Program-made: the position numbers and the translations under genes | The notes under the pieces: model-generated | Seen by the model: the letters and a program-made list of their open reading frames with translations, nothing else | Databases searched by the model: none | Told to the model about the DNA's origin: nothing | Assembly: GCA_012932865.1 (NCBI GenBank) | Contig: SAXG01000055.1 | Location: forward strand, 1-64,000 | Source: Amylostereum areolatum | Taxonomy: Eukaryota; Basidiomycota; Agaricomycetes; Russulales; Stereaceae | Length of the DNA stretch: 64,000 nucleotides | Reading direction: 5' to 3' | Shown here: in pieces, positions 24,420-35,880 of the stretch | Layout: each line of letters begins with the position of its first letter | How positions within the stretch are numbered: position 1 is the stretch's first letter

Positions 24420-27270
24420 ATCAACATTCTTGCGCTGTATCGGCCGTCAGGGGTGGTGAAGCGTGTCGCATATTACAGTATCTGGACTGAATTTGATTCG
24501 GTCTTCTGCTATTTTGGGTCTGGATATTGACTCTCAATGTCATAAGGAGCTGTAGGCATGTATTTTCGAGTAAGCCGTAAGAGTGATGCATATAAATCAT
24601 GGAGATTTTCAGCAGGAAGACAGGAAGGCGGTTAGATCATGTGCCTCGCCTCTTGGAGGAATCAAACCGTCATTGACTCAACGGACGAACAACTTTCACA
24701 ATCACCTCCCGATACCTTACTTACCGAGCACTGACGCTCCGGTCACCGTAGAACATGCATCGGTCTTATCTTTCCGTCTCTCACTTTCTCGTTGCACCCA
24801 TTCTCCCTGTGGACAAGGAGGCTCATTTCTACCAGTAAGGGACGCTCGGGACTGCCAAAGCACCTGTCGTCTCAAACGCAACAAAGTGCGCATCTTGTCT
24901 CGCTAAAACTTGTCCCCACCTACTGACGCCAAATTCTCAGTTTGAACATCATTTAAACAATATGAAGCCAGCGTCAGAAGTCCCTTAGGGCACGATACCT
25001 GGGGATGGCTGAAGTAGGAGGCGGAGTGGGCAGGGCCGGCACAACTTGTGATGGGTGACGAGGACAGGGAATGCTGGGAACAAAATCAACCAGAGTACAA
25101 GGAGATTGGGGAACGTGAGTATATGCTCGTAATTGTGGTGTTTCGCTCATCTCAGTATGCAGGTCTCATATCCAACGGTGTGGATAGGTCTTTGTCCGAG
25201 CGGCAACAAGTCACGACTAAGTCTGTCATTATGTCGCCTACAATGTTATCTGGCTTTCCGACTCTTAAAACCGGGATTCACAATGTCCAAGCAGCAAATC
25301 AAATGAGATGGTATGGCACTGACGACACGATTAACGGTTATTCACCTTCCAAGTCTCCTCTCCCCAGCACGGCCAAACCACGGCTCTATCAACTCATGGC
25401 TTGTTCTCTCCCGAGAACCCTCTTCCTTCAGCACCGGGTGTCCCTCCAGAAATCTGCAAATACGCATTCCTATCATTCATATGCACTAACTCCAAGCAAG
25501 GGCTTTACCGGTCCTACCTCAAGACCGGACGATACAACTTCGAAGTGGTCATGGTGAAGTTCTCTTGTATATAGTGTATGGATTCATCGTCATCCATTCC
25601 AGGCATTACCGTGTTCGAACAACCCATGCACGACTTCACGATTCACCACCGGGGTACGTCTGCGTCTCCACCCTAATTTGTGTCCATGTGCGGCAACTTT
25701 GTCTAGGTCAAGTTCTCCGACAGTGTGTGGTACTGGACCGGGTGGTACTGAACCGGGTGTGATGGACGTGTTTGGCTCAATTACATCTGTTGTAAGACTT
25801 GTGTTATTTAGTATGTTGTTCTTAAATACTTCCACAGGTCTCGACGCTGATGCCAATTATTTAGATGGTTTTGCCCCCTCACGAAGTACCTCCCAGAGAT
25901 CATGAACAGTAGGGATGCTCTACGGATTGTCACGGCCATCGGAACAAATGGTCGACTTTTGGCATAATCTCTCTGCCTTTGCCACCCAACCGGAGGTCAA
26001 CATACCACCTGCCTTTTTAACCAGACCGATCCTTCTTGGTGAAAAGCGGGTCGGCCGAACAAGGCATTACTTCCTCAGTATGCTCGAGGCATATCTTGGA
26101 CCTTGGTTTAGTCACTACGTCCTCGCCACCGATAACGACGTGAGTCCTTCCTTCGACACTGAATGAAATCCTCACTGACGACCGACACAGTCCTTGCGTC
26201 CTTCAAGGATCTCATCATCAGGACACACAAACATGTTTGACCACAGAGTGCAAATGGCCGGGCGCGACCCGGCGAAGGCAATAAGGAAAGCCAGTGCGAT
26301 CCCGGAGGCCTCCCATGCCAAGTGCGACCCATGCCAATGCGATGCAACAGCGGACGTCTGGCCTGTTATCTCATACTGCTTACAAGGTGCGACCTTCCTT
26401 CTTTGTCGCGTCCTTTTGCAAACTGAACCTGCGCTCGTAACTTTTTTGTCCACCTGTCAGAGCTGGGTGCGCAATGGTGTCACCTCTGGCCGCACAACGC
26501 TGCGCTTCAACACGTGAAAAAAACTTAACGTAAGGACCTACACCAATAGTCTCGTCGAGACAGGCAAATTCGTGTTCAACATCACGGCTTTGATATCGCA
26601 ATCCACGTCCGCCGCCGGTTTGAAGCTTGCGTGATACGCACACGAAGGCGCTGTACCCGTTGCCGTTTGGCTTTAGGTGCATTTTGGCTGAGACTGGGGG
26701 GGCATGTGCTGATGAGTGTTTGTTTTGTTCTTTATTTGTCAGACATGTGCTAGGAGGAACCTGGTGACAATGGAGATGCCCATCTCTGTCGTGTCGATGC
26801 CCACGCTGCACGAGTTTTATCACAGAATTACCTAGTGCCAAGGTACGGGGGTCTTTCGCGGATACTACGGGTTGAATGGAGTCTTAATGTGTTTCAGACA
26901 GTGACTGGCATGTGCGTAACTGGCTTGGGAATCATAGGCGACGCGATAGAATAATACCGCTTCGCCTCTACAATCATGCGAGTGATGAACGGGCGAGAGG
27001 CCGAAAACAACACTAACAGTGCGCGATGGATGGCAAACACTGTAGAGGGGAAGGAAAGCAACGGGTTGTCGTCGAGGCAAGGGCGGGACGAAGGCGGGAC
27101 ACCGTGTGGACGATGTTGGAGGTCAGCCGAGGTCAGCCATGATGTTAGTCGCGAACTGCCTGTAGTGATATAGCTTCGCACTTGCTTCAACCTCGAGAAA
27201 CCTGCTAAATTGAGTTGCAATGTGTAAGTGCAAGGGTAACCGTTATATACATCAAAAAGGAGTCGTTTAC
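24420..27270 (+). other. Gene-like exon fragments, identity unknown
   Basis: Several plus-strand stretches read like exons with intron-like gaps. These lie at 25048-25557, at about 25604-25653 (TVFEQPMHDFTIHHRG), at 25735-25780 and at 25951-26163 (HYFLSMLEAYLGPWFSHYVL). No known domain is visible and stops interrupt any join. 26520-27270 shows nothing supportable. Confidence 0.3.
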
Positions 27271-27685
27271 ATGCCTCCATCGTCTACCCCTCCAAAAAAG
27301 CATGTATACACAGCCTTGGAGGTTCAATATGGAGCAAATGTCTTAACAAATGAACCATCTCCTCAACCACCTCCACCACCACCTCAGGTGCGTATATGAT
27401 TATGAAATAAATCAGGCCCGTCGTAAACCCGACCTAATTGGACCAAGGAGCCCAGATGTTTCACTAGGACAATGACAGACCTACCAAGATCATGTCCCGG
27501 GCGAAGTGTTGAAAATCACAGATATCCTCGACCCAGACTCGAACCGACACGAGATTGCACTCGTCACCTTCCATGGCTATCAGGATGTACCTGCTGTGAC
27601 GATTGGAGCCAACAGCCTTATAGTTGTCAGGATAGCATTGTGGAAAGACGAGTCCATGAGCTCACCATGGCGCTCATGTTTGTAG
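27271..27685 (+). CDS. Small two-exon hypothetical protein (~107 aa)
   Basis: Exon 27271-27387 starts MPPSSTPPKKHVYTALEVQY and ends in a proline run before GTGCGT. A 91-bp intron ends ATGACAG. Exon 27479-27685 continues in frame (TYQDHVPGEVLKITDIL; HEIALVTFHGYQDVPAVTIG) to TAG. A TATATAC box lies about 25 bp upstream of the ATG. The frame-preserving splice and protein-like composition support a gene, but no family is recognised. It may be a fragment of a larger gene. It converges on the 3' end of the minus-strand WD40-like gene. Confidence 0.45.
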
Positions 27686-27769
27686 AGGCTATAGAGGAAG
27701 ATGAGATCCTACAGGGACAACAAACAACATAACATGATACACACATCTGAAACAATTGTCGGATAGGAT

Positions 27770-29509
27770 TTGTAAAATCCAATCCTCCTTCTGCGCGGCG
27801 ACAGTGACTATGCGAGGGGGGTCATTTTGACCGGCAAGTACGACAGTGTTTCCGTTATTGATGTAAAGTGCGAAATCGTATCTTCATCTTGGGGATGTAT
27901 TGCGTGTGTGGACCACTTGAGGGATGAGTGGGGCATCAAGAATGGAGAACCAGGCTATACCCAATGACACGCGGGTGGCAACGATGGAGAACCCGTCGGG
28001 AGACAAGGATGTCCGAGATCTATATCGATGTATTAGTAGATGAAGAATTGGGGGTAAGAGAGCGAGTGGCGGAAAACATACAAGCCATTCGGTTCAAGCG
28101 CCAACGTCCAGACAATTGCACATTCTTCAATGTTCCAAGCGCTGAAAAGAGACGACAGTCAGGTTTATATCCCTCAAACTCTTGAGCCTTACTTACATCA
28201 AGCCATATCCAGTATATGCCACAACGAGTATAGACTTGCTCTTGAAATGAAGGGTGAAGGGGATAGGGCTGACGGGGTGCAGAACTTGGAGGATCATAGA
28301 GCAACGCAGACTCCTGTCATTTCCTGATGGTGTTGTGAGCGTAGCTCAAGAATTCATGGGATCGCAACTTACCATTTGCCACCTCCTTCATAATCATAAC
28401 GCACGATGGCGAGGCAATCGCGATGACGTTGTCGCATGCAGCAATGTAAGAGATTGTGCCGATGTCCAAGTGTTCCACCTGGTGCGTTTTGAGGTGGATG
28501 GAATCAAGATCCTGGGCGCACTACGTTAGCGCTGAAAACAAAGAGTATCCCAAAGATTAATTCTCACCGGTATAAGATCGAATTCCACGAAGTGAATATT
28601 CGACGAAGTATCTCCCCAAAAGAGCATACGGTCAGTCTTCTGACTCCAGGCGATGGCAGTGACAGCGGGGCCCGGAAATGGGTCTGGGCGTTGGATAGAG
28701 CTCTTCACGAGTGGCTATACTCGTGAGTACCTGTATGAGTACCTGTAAGGCACATCCATGGGTATTGCCATCTGCGGATACAAGTACTCGTGTGCCTGAT
28801 ACTCGTGAGAGTACAGGTATGACTTTTGAGCTCACAGGTTACCTGTGCAAGTACCTGTCAAATACCTGTCAGGTACTTTGGCAGGGTTGATCTTGATATA
28901 ATTACAGATAATAGCTGTTGGATTGATATAAGCATTCTCTCTTGCAGATCCTTATGTACTATTGTTTCTATTGTGGCCCCTTTCTCATCTATTTCCTCTC
29001 CTCCCCTCACATATATAGCTGAAAGCCTTGTGTGGTATGTCGTATCATACTCTGATACATGTTTACCTGTACTTAAATGTTACTAGCATTATCCTTGCCT
29101 TGAAGATGGGGTGTCAATATGTCTAACAGAGCTTCCAAGATGAGTCTAAGAAGGCCACTACTACTGCTTGTATCATATTTTCTAGGAACAACAGGTACTT
29201 GTCATACCTGTGTATCCGCGAGTGGGAGTATCCGTGCCACAGGTACCTGTGTGCCTGATACTCGTGAGAGTGGGAGTATAAGATCTGGAGCCACAGGTAC
29301 CTGTCTCAAGGTTGCAGGTACCTGTAAGAGTGCACTCGTGAAGAGCTCTAGCGTTGGACATGAACCGTCCAAAATTGTGGGGTTCGGTAGATGGCCAGGA
29401 TCCCTGATGTGTCGCCGCTAGCTATGAACTGACCATTCGAAGAGACGGCCAAGCTGAGGATAGCGGAAGGCGTGAATCTGAGGACTGCGACGAGATGGTA
29501 TTCGACCAT
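27770..29509 (-). pseudogene. WD40-repeat-like protein (copy W2), split by a 655-bp MITE
   Basis: On the minus strand the ATG at 29509 opens MVEYHLVAVLRFTPSA, then SSNGQFIASGDTSGILAIYR, aligning blade by blade with W1 at 19493. The frame stops at 29348 inside the MITE end. Beyond the MITE it resumes in register (VTAIAWSQKTDRMLFWGD) to a donor at 28567. Later exons give ISYIAACDNVIAIASPS, SILVVAYTGYGLM joined to AWNIEECAIVWTLAL, and NTVVLAGQNDPPRIVTVAA. A TAG near the start of exon 2 and further stops show decay. It was probably a beta-propeller scaffold like W1. The 3' limit is approximate. Confidence 0.65.
28696..29350 (-). mobile_element. hAT-type MITE, 655-bp family, complete copy inside W2
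   Basis: It is 655 bp with TAGAGCTCTTCACGAGTG termini and a perfect 8-bp duplication GCGTTGGA (28688-28695 and 29351-29358). Removing it with one duplication restores the reading frame of the WD40-like gene. The insertion adds 663 nt, a multiple of three, but the MITE terminus immediately supplies a TAG. Confidence 0.95.
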
Positions 29510-31875
29510 AGAAAGCGAGGATACGGAAGGAGGAGGATGCATGCATTGATCTGCATTCTTGATACTGGCTTGAAGCATGTTTTGCACGAGGCGATGGTCT
29601 AAGAAGCAGTGTTGTGACGCATGCCGCGAGTCAACCCTGGTATATTTCTGCCATTGATTCTGGGAGAATCGGGGGGTTTGGAGGAGGACACAGAGGAGGA
29701 CATGGAAGACAAGACGAGGCTCAGGAGATAAAGACGAAGAGATTGTAAAAGAGGAAGAAGCAGGATAAGGCCGAAGCCAGTCTGCCGGAGTGTCGCAACG
29801 CAAGTCCGAGTCGCGACATCATCCTCAATTCACGGAGCTCCCTCACCACCGCCTTCGACACTCTACAATGCTACACCTCCATCCAGTTCGGCTTATAGAC
29901 TATTCTCTGGTATTCGTTCAGGATTGTGAACCATGCAGTGTAATCAGAAGTCAGCGAAGCTTGAAGCTCGCCATGGACCGAGCATTTTTGGAACTCCATG
30001 ATGTTCTGCGACATATGATATCCCATGCGTCACTCGCGTGCATGTGCATCGTCTTTTCCAAGTCCCCTCTGGACTAATGCCTGGTTCTAGCTCCCGATCA
30101 CTCGTATCTATCTCATCCAAAGACCAACCGTTGAACAAGGTCACCGTCTCTGGCTTAATTGAGCAGTTTGCGAACAAGTCTGACCTCAAGACGCGGTAGC
30201 TTGGCCAATCAATCGTCTCATGATTCATGAGTGTGAGTGTGTGTAGGCTTCCTACGAAGTTCCTTCCTGACCTCTGCACCAGCACGCCATCCCGTCGTCC
30301 CAAAGCTCTTCGTCTCCATTCGCGAAGCTTCCAGGTCGGCGACCTCTATGGTATTCCTTGCGCTCCAACAATGATGGCTTTTCCCCCTAACGCTCACAGT
30401 TTCTAACAGGCGTCATAAGCAATGGCAGTTTTTCTGGGACGTCGCGGGGAACATTTGGGACTGTGCTTTTTGATATCAAATAACCACGGCGCAAGCAGTG
30501 TATGGCTCTCAACTTCAGTGAATTTTGTATCTTCTTGAGCTATCAATGTTCGACGCGGCCGCGGTTTTATGGGTAGATAACGTCGTTTTTCTTCACTGAC
30601 ATAGACTTATCTTGTTCGAATCCCCAGCAAGTCAACAGTGCCACTACTCTCGGGACCAACGGAGAAACTACGGGGTGCGTTCGCCACTGCTTTTGGTTAT
30701 ATTTTGACTTACGTTCACGCGATCCTCGCGTGCGTAGACTGTTTTACCCCCCGGTGTTTCCCTGACTTCCTGGCCTCTCAAGGCTATCTATCTACTCTAT
30801 GAAGCAAACTTTTGACTTTACGCATATTGTTACTGCAACAAAATTGTTTGTATAATGGCACCGTCATTACCGATGCTACGTCTCGCCCGCGAACGATGCT
30901 GACTTGACGTACTATTCCGGTTTCGCCCCCGAGGGCTTCTCCGTGGGAGCCAATGTCACGAAGATTTCGTACTGGATTGCCTTGTACGTGGGATGTGGTG
31001 ATGCCCAATTGTACTAGTACTAACCCTTAGTGTTTTTGAACAGTACGGACAGCCTTATGGTCTCGACAATCAAGTCCTCCAGCTGGACAAGGAGCAATGG
31101 CATAAACTTCGAGGGTACGTGGGCATTGCTTTCGACTACTGATAAACCCACTGACACTTGATTGCAGAGGCGGGAATGCCAACACATTCGGACATGGACA
31201 AATTCGCTAGTGGCCTCAAATGTACGATCTTCATGGATCGACACTAATTGTTTCCCATTTCTCACCAGTGTTCTGTTTTTGATAGCTCTTGCCATACAAA
31301 GAAATTGTGCATTATGACTCTTCTCTGATGTCCCCTTCTTCCGCTAACGCCCACCCTCTATCTTCTCACCTGCGCGTTAAGGCGATGAGGGCCCCTCTTT
31401 GGAGCATAAACTTACCGAAAATCACGCTCGACAGCGACAAGGGTGTTAGCAGGGCGTGCTCACCGGTGGACGCATGACGTGTGCCTGGCACACCCGATTC
31501 TAGGTGGAGGGCAAGAGGTAGCGCGAGATTGAGACAGGCACGCCAAAGTTCAACCAAAAGGTCATTAGCTCTTGGGCTGCACCAGGAGAAATGATGACGA
31601 TAACGCCCGCATAGGTGATCTCGTTATATGCCTAACTTTGTCTCATATCGCTGACGGTAGTCATCCCGTAGGCCACAATGGCTGCTCAACCACTATAACA
31701 TTGCAGCAAGGCGGGCCCTCGGGATTCCCCATGGTCGGTCCATGGCAGGGCGGTTCGGTCGATACAACCCGCTCAGAGGCAGCGATAGGAACTCGAAGAT
31801 AACCATCTATCTTCTCAGGGTCTGTCACCCGGGAAGGAATGCGGACCCAGATCCGCCGCGGATCGAGCAATGGCA
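29510..31875. other. No confident gene; one exon-like patch
   Basis: A plus-strand patch at about 30897-31227 (YYSGFAPEGFSVGANVTKIS, then AGMPTHSDMDKFASGLK after an intron-like gap) looks protein-like but is unrecognised. The remainder holds only short frames. Confidence 0.3.
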
Positions 31876-31883
31876 TATAAAAG
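31876..31883 (+). promoter_or_regulatory. TATA box of the BTB gene
   Basis: TATAAAAG lies about 104 bp upstream of the ATG at 31980 and is followed by a pyrimidine-rich stretch, a usual layout for fungal promoters. Confidence 0.55.
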
Positions 31884-31979
31884 ACATGCATTGCTTTCTT
31901 TCCCGTTCTCTTTCATCACAGCTCCGTTCCACTGCCCTCTCGCATCTAAACCCATCGCCCTCCATTCTACTCCTCCGAG

Positions 31980-33173
31980 ATGTCCCAGCCACGCACAATA
32001 GACCCTTTCTCCCCTCAGGGCACCCCAGTATCCTCTTCCCAGTCTACCGTGCTGGAGCGCGTTGCATCGTTCCCCTTTGACCATGACGGTAGCTCTTCCC
32101 TAGCCCCGACCGATGTCATCCTCAAGTCGACAGATAACGTGTCGTTTTATACCCACCAGCTCCTGATTCAGCTTTCCAGCGTCGCCTTGGGTCGTCGCCT
32201 CGCGGAAGGAAGCATCGATCCCTTGACCGACGGGCTGCCGATTGTCCATATCCCAGAGAACTCCACAACCCTCGACCTACTCCTCTGACACCTTTCTCCA
32301 CACCCCAAACCTCTCTTATCGACGGCACACAACATAATCACTGCCCTAGACATGGACCGCAAGTACGGGATTCTCGTACTTCAAGACGTCGGACAACGGG
32401 CGCTCCAAGCATTCATAGCAAAGGATGCTGTCCATGCCTTCATCATCGCGAAGGATTTCGAAGTGGAGCAACTGCAAGACCTCGCAGCATGGTGCACCCT
32501 ACGCCTTCCACTCTATGAACTGTTCCTATTCCCACTATCATTTCGTCGCAACCACCAAATCCTTGTCCGTTACCATTTTCGGTGTGGAGCCGCTGCCCGT
32601 CGTGCCATATTATCCCCGAACTCACTGTGTCCCGTGGGCAAGCTCGTCTTTGGCATGGTCCCGTCAAGCGGTTACTGTCACACGTGCATCGTCCCTCATC
32701 CCGACTGGCTCAACGAAATGCCCGATACTCCAAGATGGTGGGGTAGAACGGAACTCTGGAAGATAATGGAGGTGCTGGCCAAATCACTCCAAATGCACCC
32801 TTCCATAGACCGCCTTGTCCTCCTGAAGGACAAATTAACCACGCGATGCCAACGCTGCCACGACAAGGTCCTCGCTGACCTCCCGCTCTTGTGGCGGTCG
32901 CTGCTGGCCAGTGCAATGTCTGCCATCCAAGGAGTACACTGCCTCTTTATCCCTATGTTCATGCCCACTGACCGCCAATTTCGAAGGTTTCCCACATGGA
33001 CGAAGACAAAGACAAAGGTGAAGACCAAGATCAAGACCAAGACCGTTTCAGGATGTTGTTCGCGGCGTCTCTGGTGTCTTACCCCGAGCGTTACAGCCAT
33101 ACGATTGATTCTCTTTCTGGAGAGGATACATGCACTCCCGCCGGACGATGGGAGCAATGCGAATTTTCGATGA
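31980..33173 (+). pseudogene. BTB/POZ domain protein, one in-frame TGA
   Basis: One frame of about 397 codons runs from MSQPRTIDPFSPQG to the stop at 33171-33173, broken only by TGA at 32286-32288. The BTB core is clear: PTDVILKSTDNVSFYTHQLL, then DGLPIVHIPENSTTLDLLL, then the stop, then HNIITALDMDRKYG. Family members have Arg after LDLLL, so CGA to TGA is the simplest explanation. The C-terminal half has paired Cys motifs (CHTC, CQRC) usual in the large Agaricomycete BTB family. BTB domains dimerise and often recruit partners for transcription or ubiquitination; this protein's role is unknown. Near 33000 a Lys-Thr repeat (KTKTKVKTKIKTKT) could mark a frame change, and the true C-terminus may differ. 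Confidence 0.75.
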
Positions 33174-34546
33174 AAGCACCGACCGGTCCCGAGCCATTGG
33201 TATGAATGGGTGGTGGTAGGAGATATCCAAACAGAGATTGTCGCAGGAGTTCCCCCGCCATATATTCCCGCTCCCTCTTATCTATCTTGGTTTTCCCTCA
33301 CTTGAACCCCCTTCAACTTTCCCGTCCTCGCCCAGAATGATTGCATTGTATGCGACCTTCTGTAGCTGCTGTGTACGATAGATATATAGGATGTATGCTG
33401 ACTACATAGACAATAAGAAAAATTTGAACACTCTCATTTTCCGAATTCGCGGACCAGTCGTGCAGGGCTCTGATTCAACCTGTTGAGGAGGTCCGAGGCT
33501 TTGCCAGTCATTTGCGACATTGTTCCAGGATGTATACGAGATAATTACTTGTGAGCGATAGGGATCGAATGTGACGCAAGAGTAGGAAAAACAGCAAGTT
33601 TTTTAGGACAGCGCCGCGTCGGGCGAACTTGGTTGTTGATCGCGGTTTGTTTCCCGCCTCTATCTCCCCCTTCCGACACACCGGCTATTCCTGTCCAATT
33701 TTTGGCACAACGATGACACCACTTCTGACATATCACCACCACGCACAACTCATCTGTCATTCACACCAGGTATCTCAATGTCTCGAGGTCTGAGATCAGC
33801 AACGTGGAATCAAACGGCCGCACCATGGACACGTCGAGTGGTCAAGACGCGATTGAGGTTCGCCATCGTAGTTCCTTCAGCTCGTGGTTGACATATCGCA
33901 TTTGCGATGTATGTCGGAGGCATGAGGCTCTTGGGGCTTGCAAGCGAAGACAAGCGAGAGACGGTCGTCGCGACTGTGGTTGACTAGGATATTGTATGTA
34001 TCATATACTTTCCTGCCAATGTTCGTTGCTGATATCGCTATCAGGTATGGTAGCGACTGTGTAGCAGATTCATGGTGCAATATATACGAAGACTGGTTCC
34101 CACATAAACATCAGACCTGTTTCTTACTAGACCTGCCTCAGTCAGGATCCCCTTCTCCTCTTCCTCAAATTCTACTTAACGCTTCGCCACGGCCCTGTAT
34201 AAACCTCAACCCACGCCCTCGAACAGGAAGCCGGCTTGAGAATAAGCATTGAAACAGGTGCATGCCTTCGCTCAACCGCCTTGATTACTTCCACCACTTC
34301 CAAACCCTCCCATCCTCGCATCCGCCTTCGCTCTCACACTCATCTTTGTGTTCGCCCCTTTGCCTCCTCGTCGACCCCTCCTTCATTCACATTTGTCCTC
34401 GATACAGCCCCATATATTCCGCTGATGAATATTGGTGAACTCCTCGCAAACACTATCTACTTACTGCTGCAGTGGTGCGCCTGTCGTCCTCATCGCGTCT
34501 TCCCCGCATCCTTACCTCATTCCACCTCTCATATTCGTCTCCTCAA
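33174..34546. other. No recognised gene
   Basis: Only short frames are present on both strands. This is the flank of the Ty3 element and contains no motif I can name. Confidence 0.4.
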
Positions 34547-34968
34547 TGTCACGGATCGCTCCATTTCTCTCTTCGTTTGCAGACCTTGTACACGCGACGT
34601 GTCATGGCACATGACTTTCCTTCGCATCACATGCTCCAACGACGTCATTGCCCAGACTTCCGAACGGGGTTCCGCATTCTTATCTATGACATCACTGCTC
34701 CGGACTTCCGTCCTCCGCCCCATGACTCCTTTCTTATTGTTCCCCCCGCTCGCACCACTATCGCATCGCATCGCATCATCGTTCCCACTTGTATATAAGG
34801 ACAGTATCTCTTTTCCCTTTTCCTTAGACTGTCCATCTCATCATACGGTACTGTAGCTTGTACTGCACTACCCTAGACCCGGCACTCTCGAATCCATTTG
34901 TTTCCCTCGCTCCTCCCATCATCGCGACTTAGGCGGTTCCTTTGGTCTCATAAACTGCATTTCTGACA
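34547..34968 (+). repeat. 5' LTR of the Ty3 element
   Basis: It starts TGTCACGG and ends TTTCTGACA. A TATATAAG box is at 34792-34799. In the first 180 bp I count 12 differences from the 3' LTR: 11 transitions, 9 of them at CpG, and one transversion (by-eye alignment). Confidence 0.93.
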
Positions 34969-35880
34969 CCTGGACAGTCTACCCTACACCTACCTCGCAC
35001 CCCTCTCCCCTATACCTCCCTTGCCGTCTCTACGATGTTAAAAACCCCCACCCTGGAACCCACCGCCGAACCGATCTTTCTCACCTTCAATCTCTAAGCA
35101 TTCAACCCCGATCGCAACGCCCCCTTCCCCTGGCCCTGAGCAAATGTGGCCACTGTTGATCGCATACGAGCTCTCGAACTCCTCTATAGGGAACATACCT
35201 GGAAGGTCCACAGAGTCAATTGCCGCATATACGAGTGGCACTGGAATCACGATCACGGTAGGCAGACAATCCTCTGCCTCTATGCTCGTGTCGTTGCGTG
35301 CTTTGACGTAGATCGGAACCGGTTTGAGTTCTCGATTCACTCCCCTACCTGGCACACCTGCTGCAACACCCATCTACCTCCATCAATCATCCGACACAAC
35401 TTCTCCACTGTCTACAATTTCGCAATCCCCACACCGGAATCCACCCTGCCACCAGTTCTCCGTCCCACTATCAAGGGCGAGACCCTCCGCCACCGTCACC
35501 TCGAACACAAGATCCGCCAGGCTGTAAAAGCCGGCTACCTCACCCAGAAACTCCTCGGTCGTCGCCCCGTCGCGGCCAACTTCTTCTAGAACCATCGCTT
35601 CCCAAACCTTCACCCGTCCCCCACCCCCGCATTCCCCCCGGGTATCTTCCGTGACTATTGTCCATACGAGTACTCCGTCCTCACCTCCCTAGACACCAAG
35701 ATACCGGTACATTGGGCCCACAACCCTCCCGAAGAAAGCAGGCAAGACTGGTACTTTCAAGGAGGCAACTATCTCACAGACGAAGACTTTGATCTTGCAA
35801 CCGACGTCCTCACCGCCTTCCTTGACCCACCCGCATCCTCTTCCCCACCGCCCCGCTGATCCACTGTCCTCTCCCCCCTA
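34969..35880 (+). pseudogene. 5' part of the Ty3 gag region, interrupted
   Basis: Starting from an ATG near 35035 (MLKTPTLEPTAEPIF) a frame reads through TAA, TGA and TAG stops. It includes VDRIRALELLYREHTW, HLEHKIRQAVKAGYLTQKLL and QDWYFQGGNYLTDEDFDL. It lies in a different frame from the following gag segment, so at least one indel separates them. It probably belongs to an N-terminal extension of Gag. Confidence 0.5.

Noticed and set aside
30784..31295. Minus-strand frames as genes
   Set aside because: They are antisense to the exon-like plus-strand patch with better splice signals and show no motif.
34236..34856. 206-codon frame spanning the 5' Ty3 LTR boundary
   Set aside because: It runs from flank into LTR without any domain and is an accident of pyrimidine-rich sequence.
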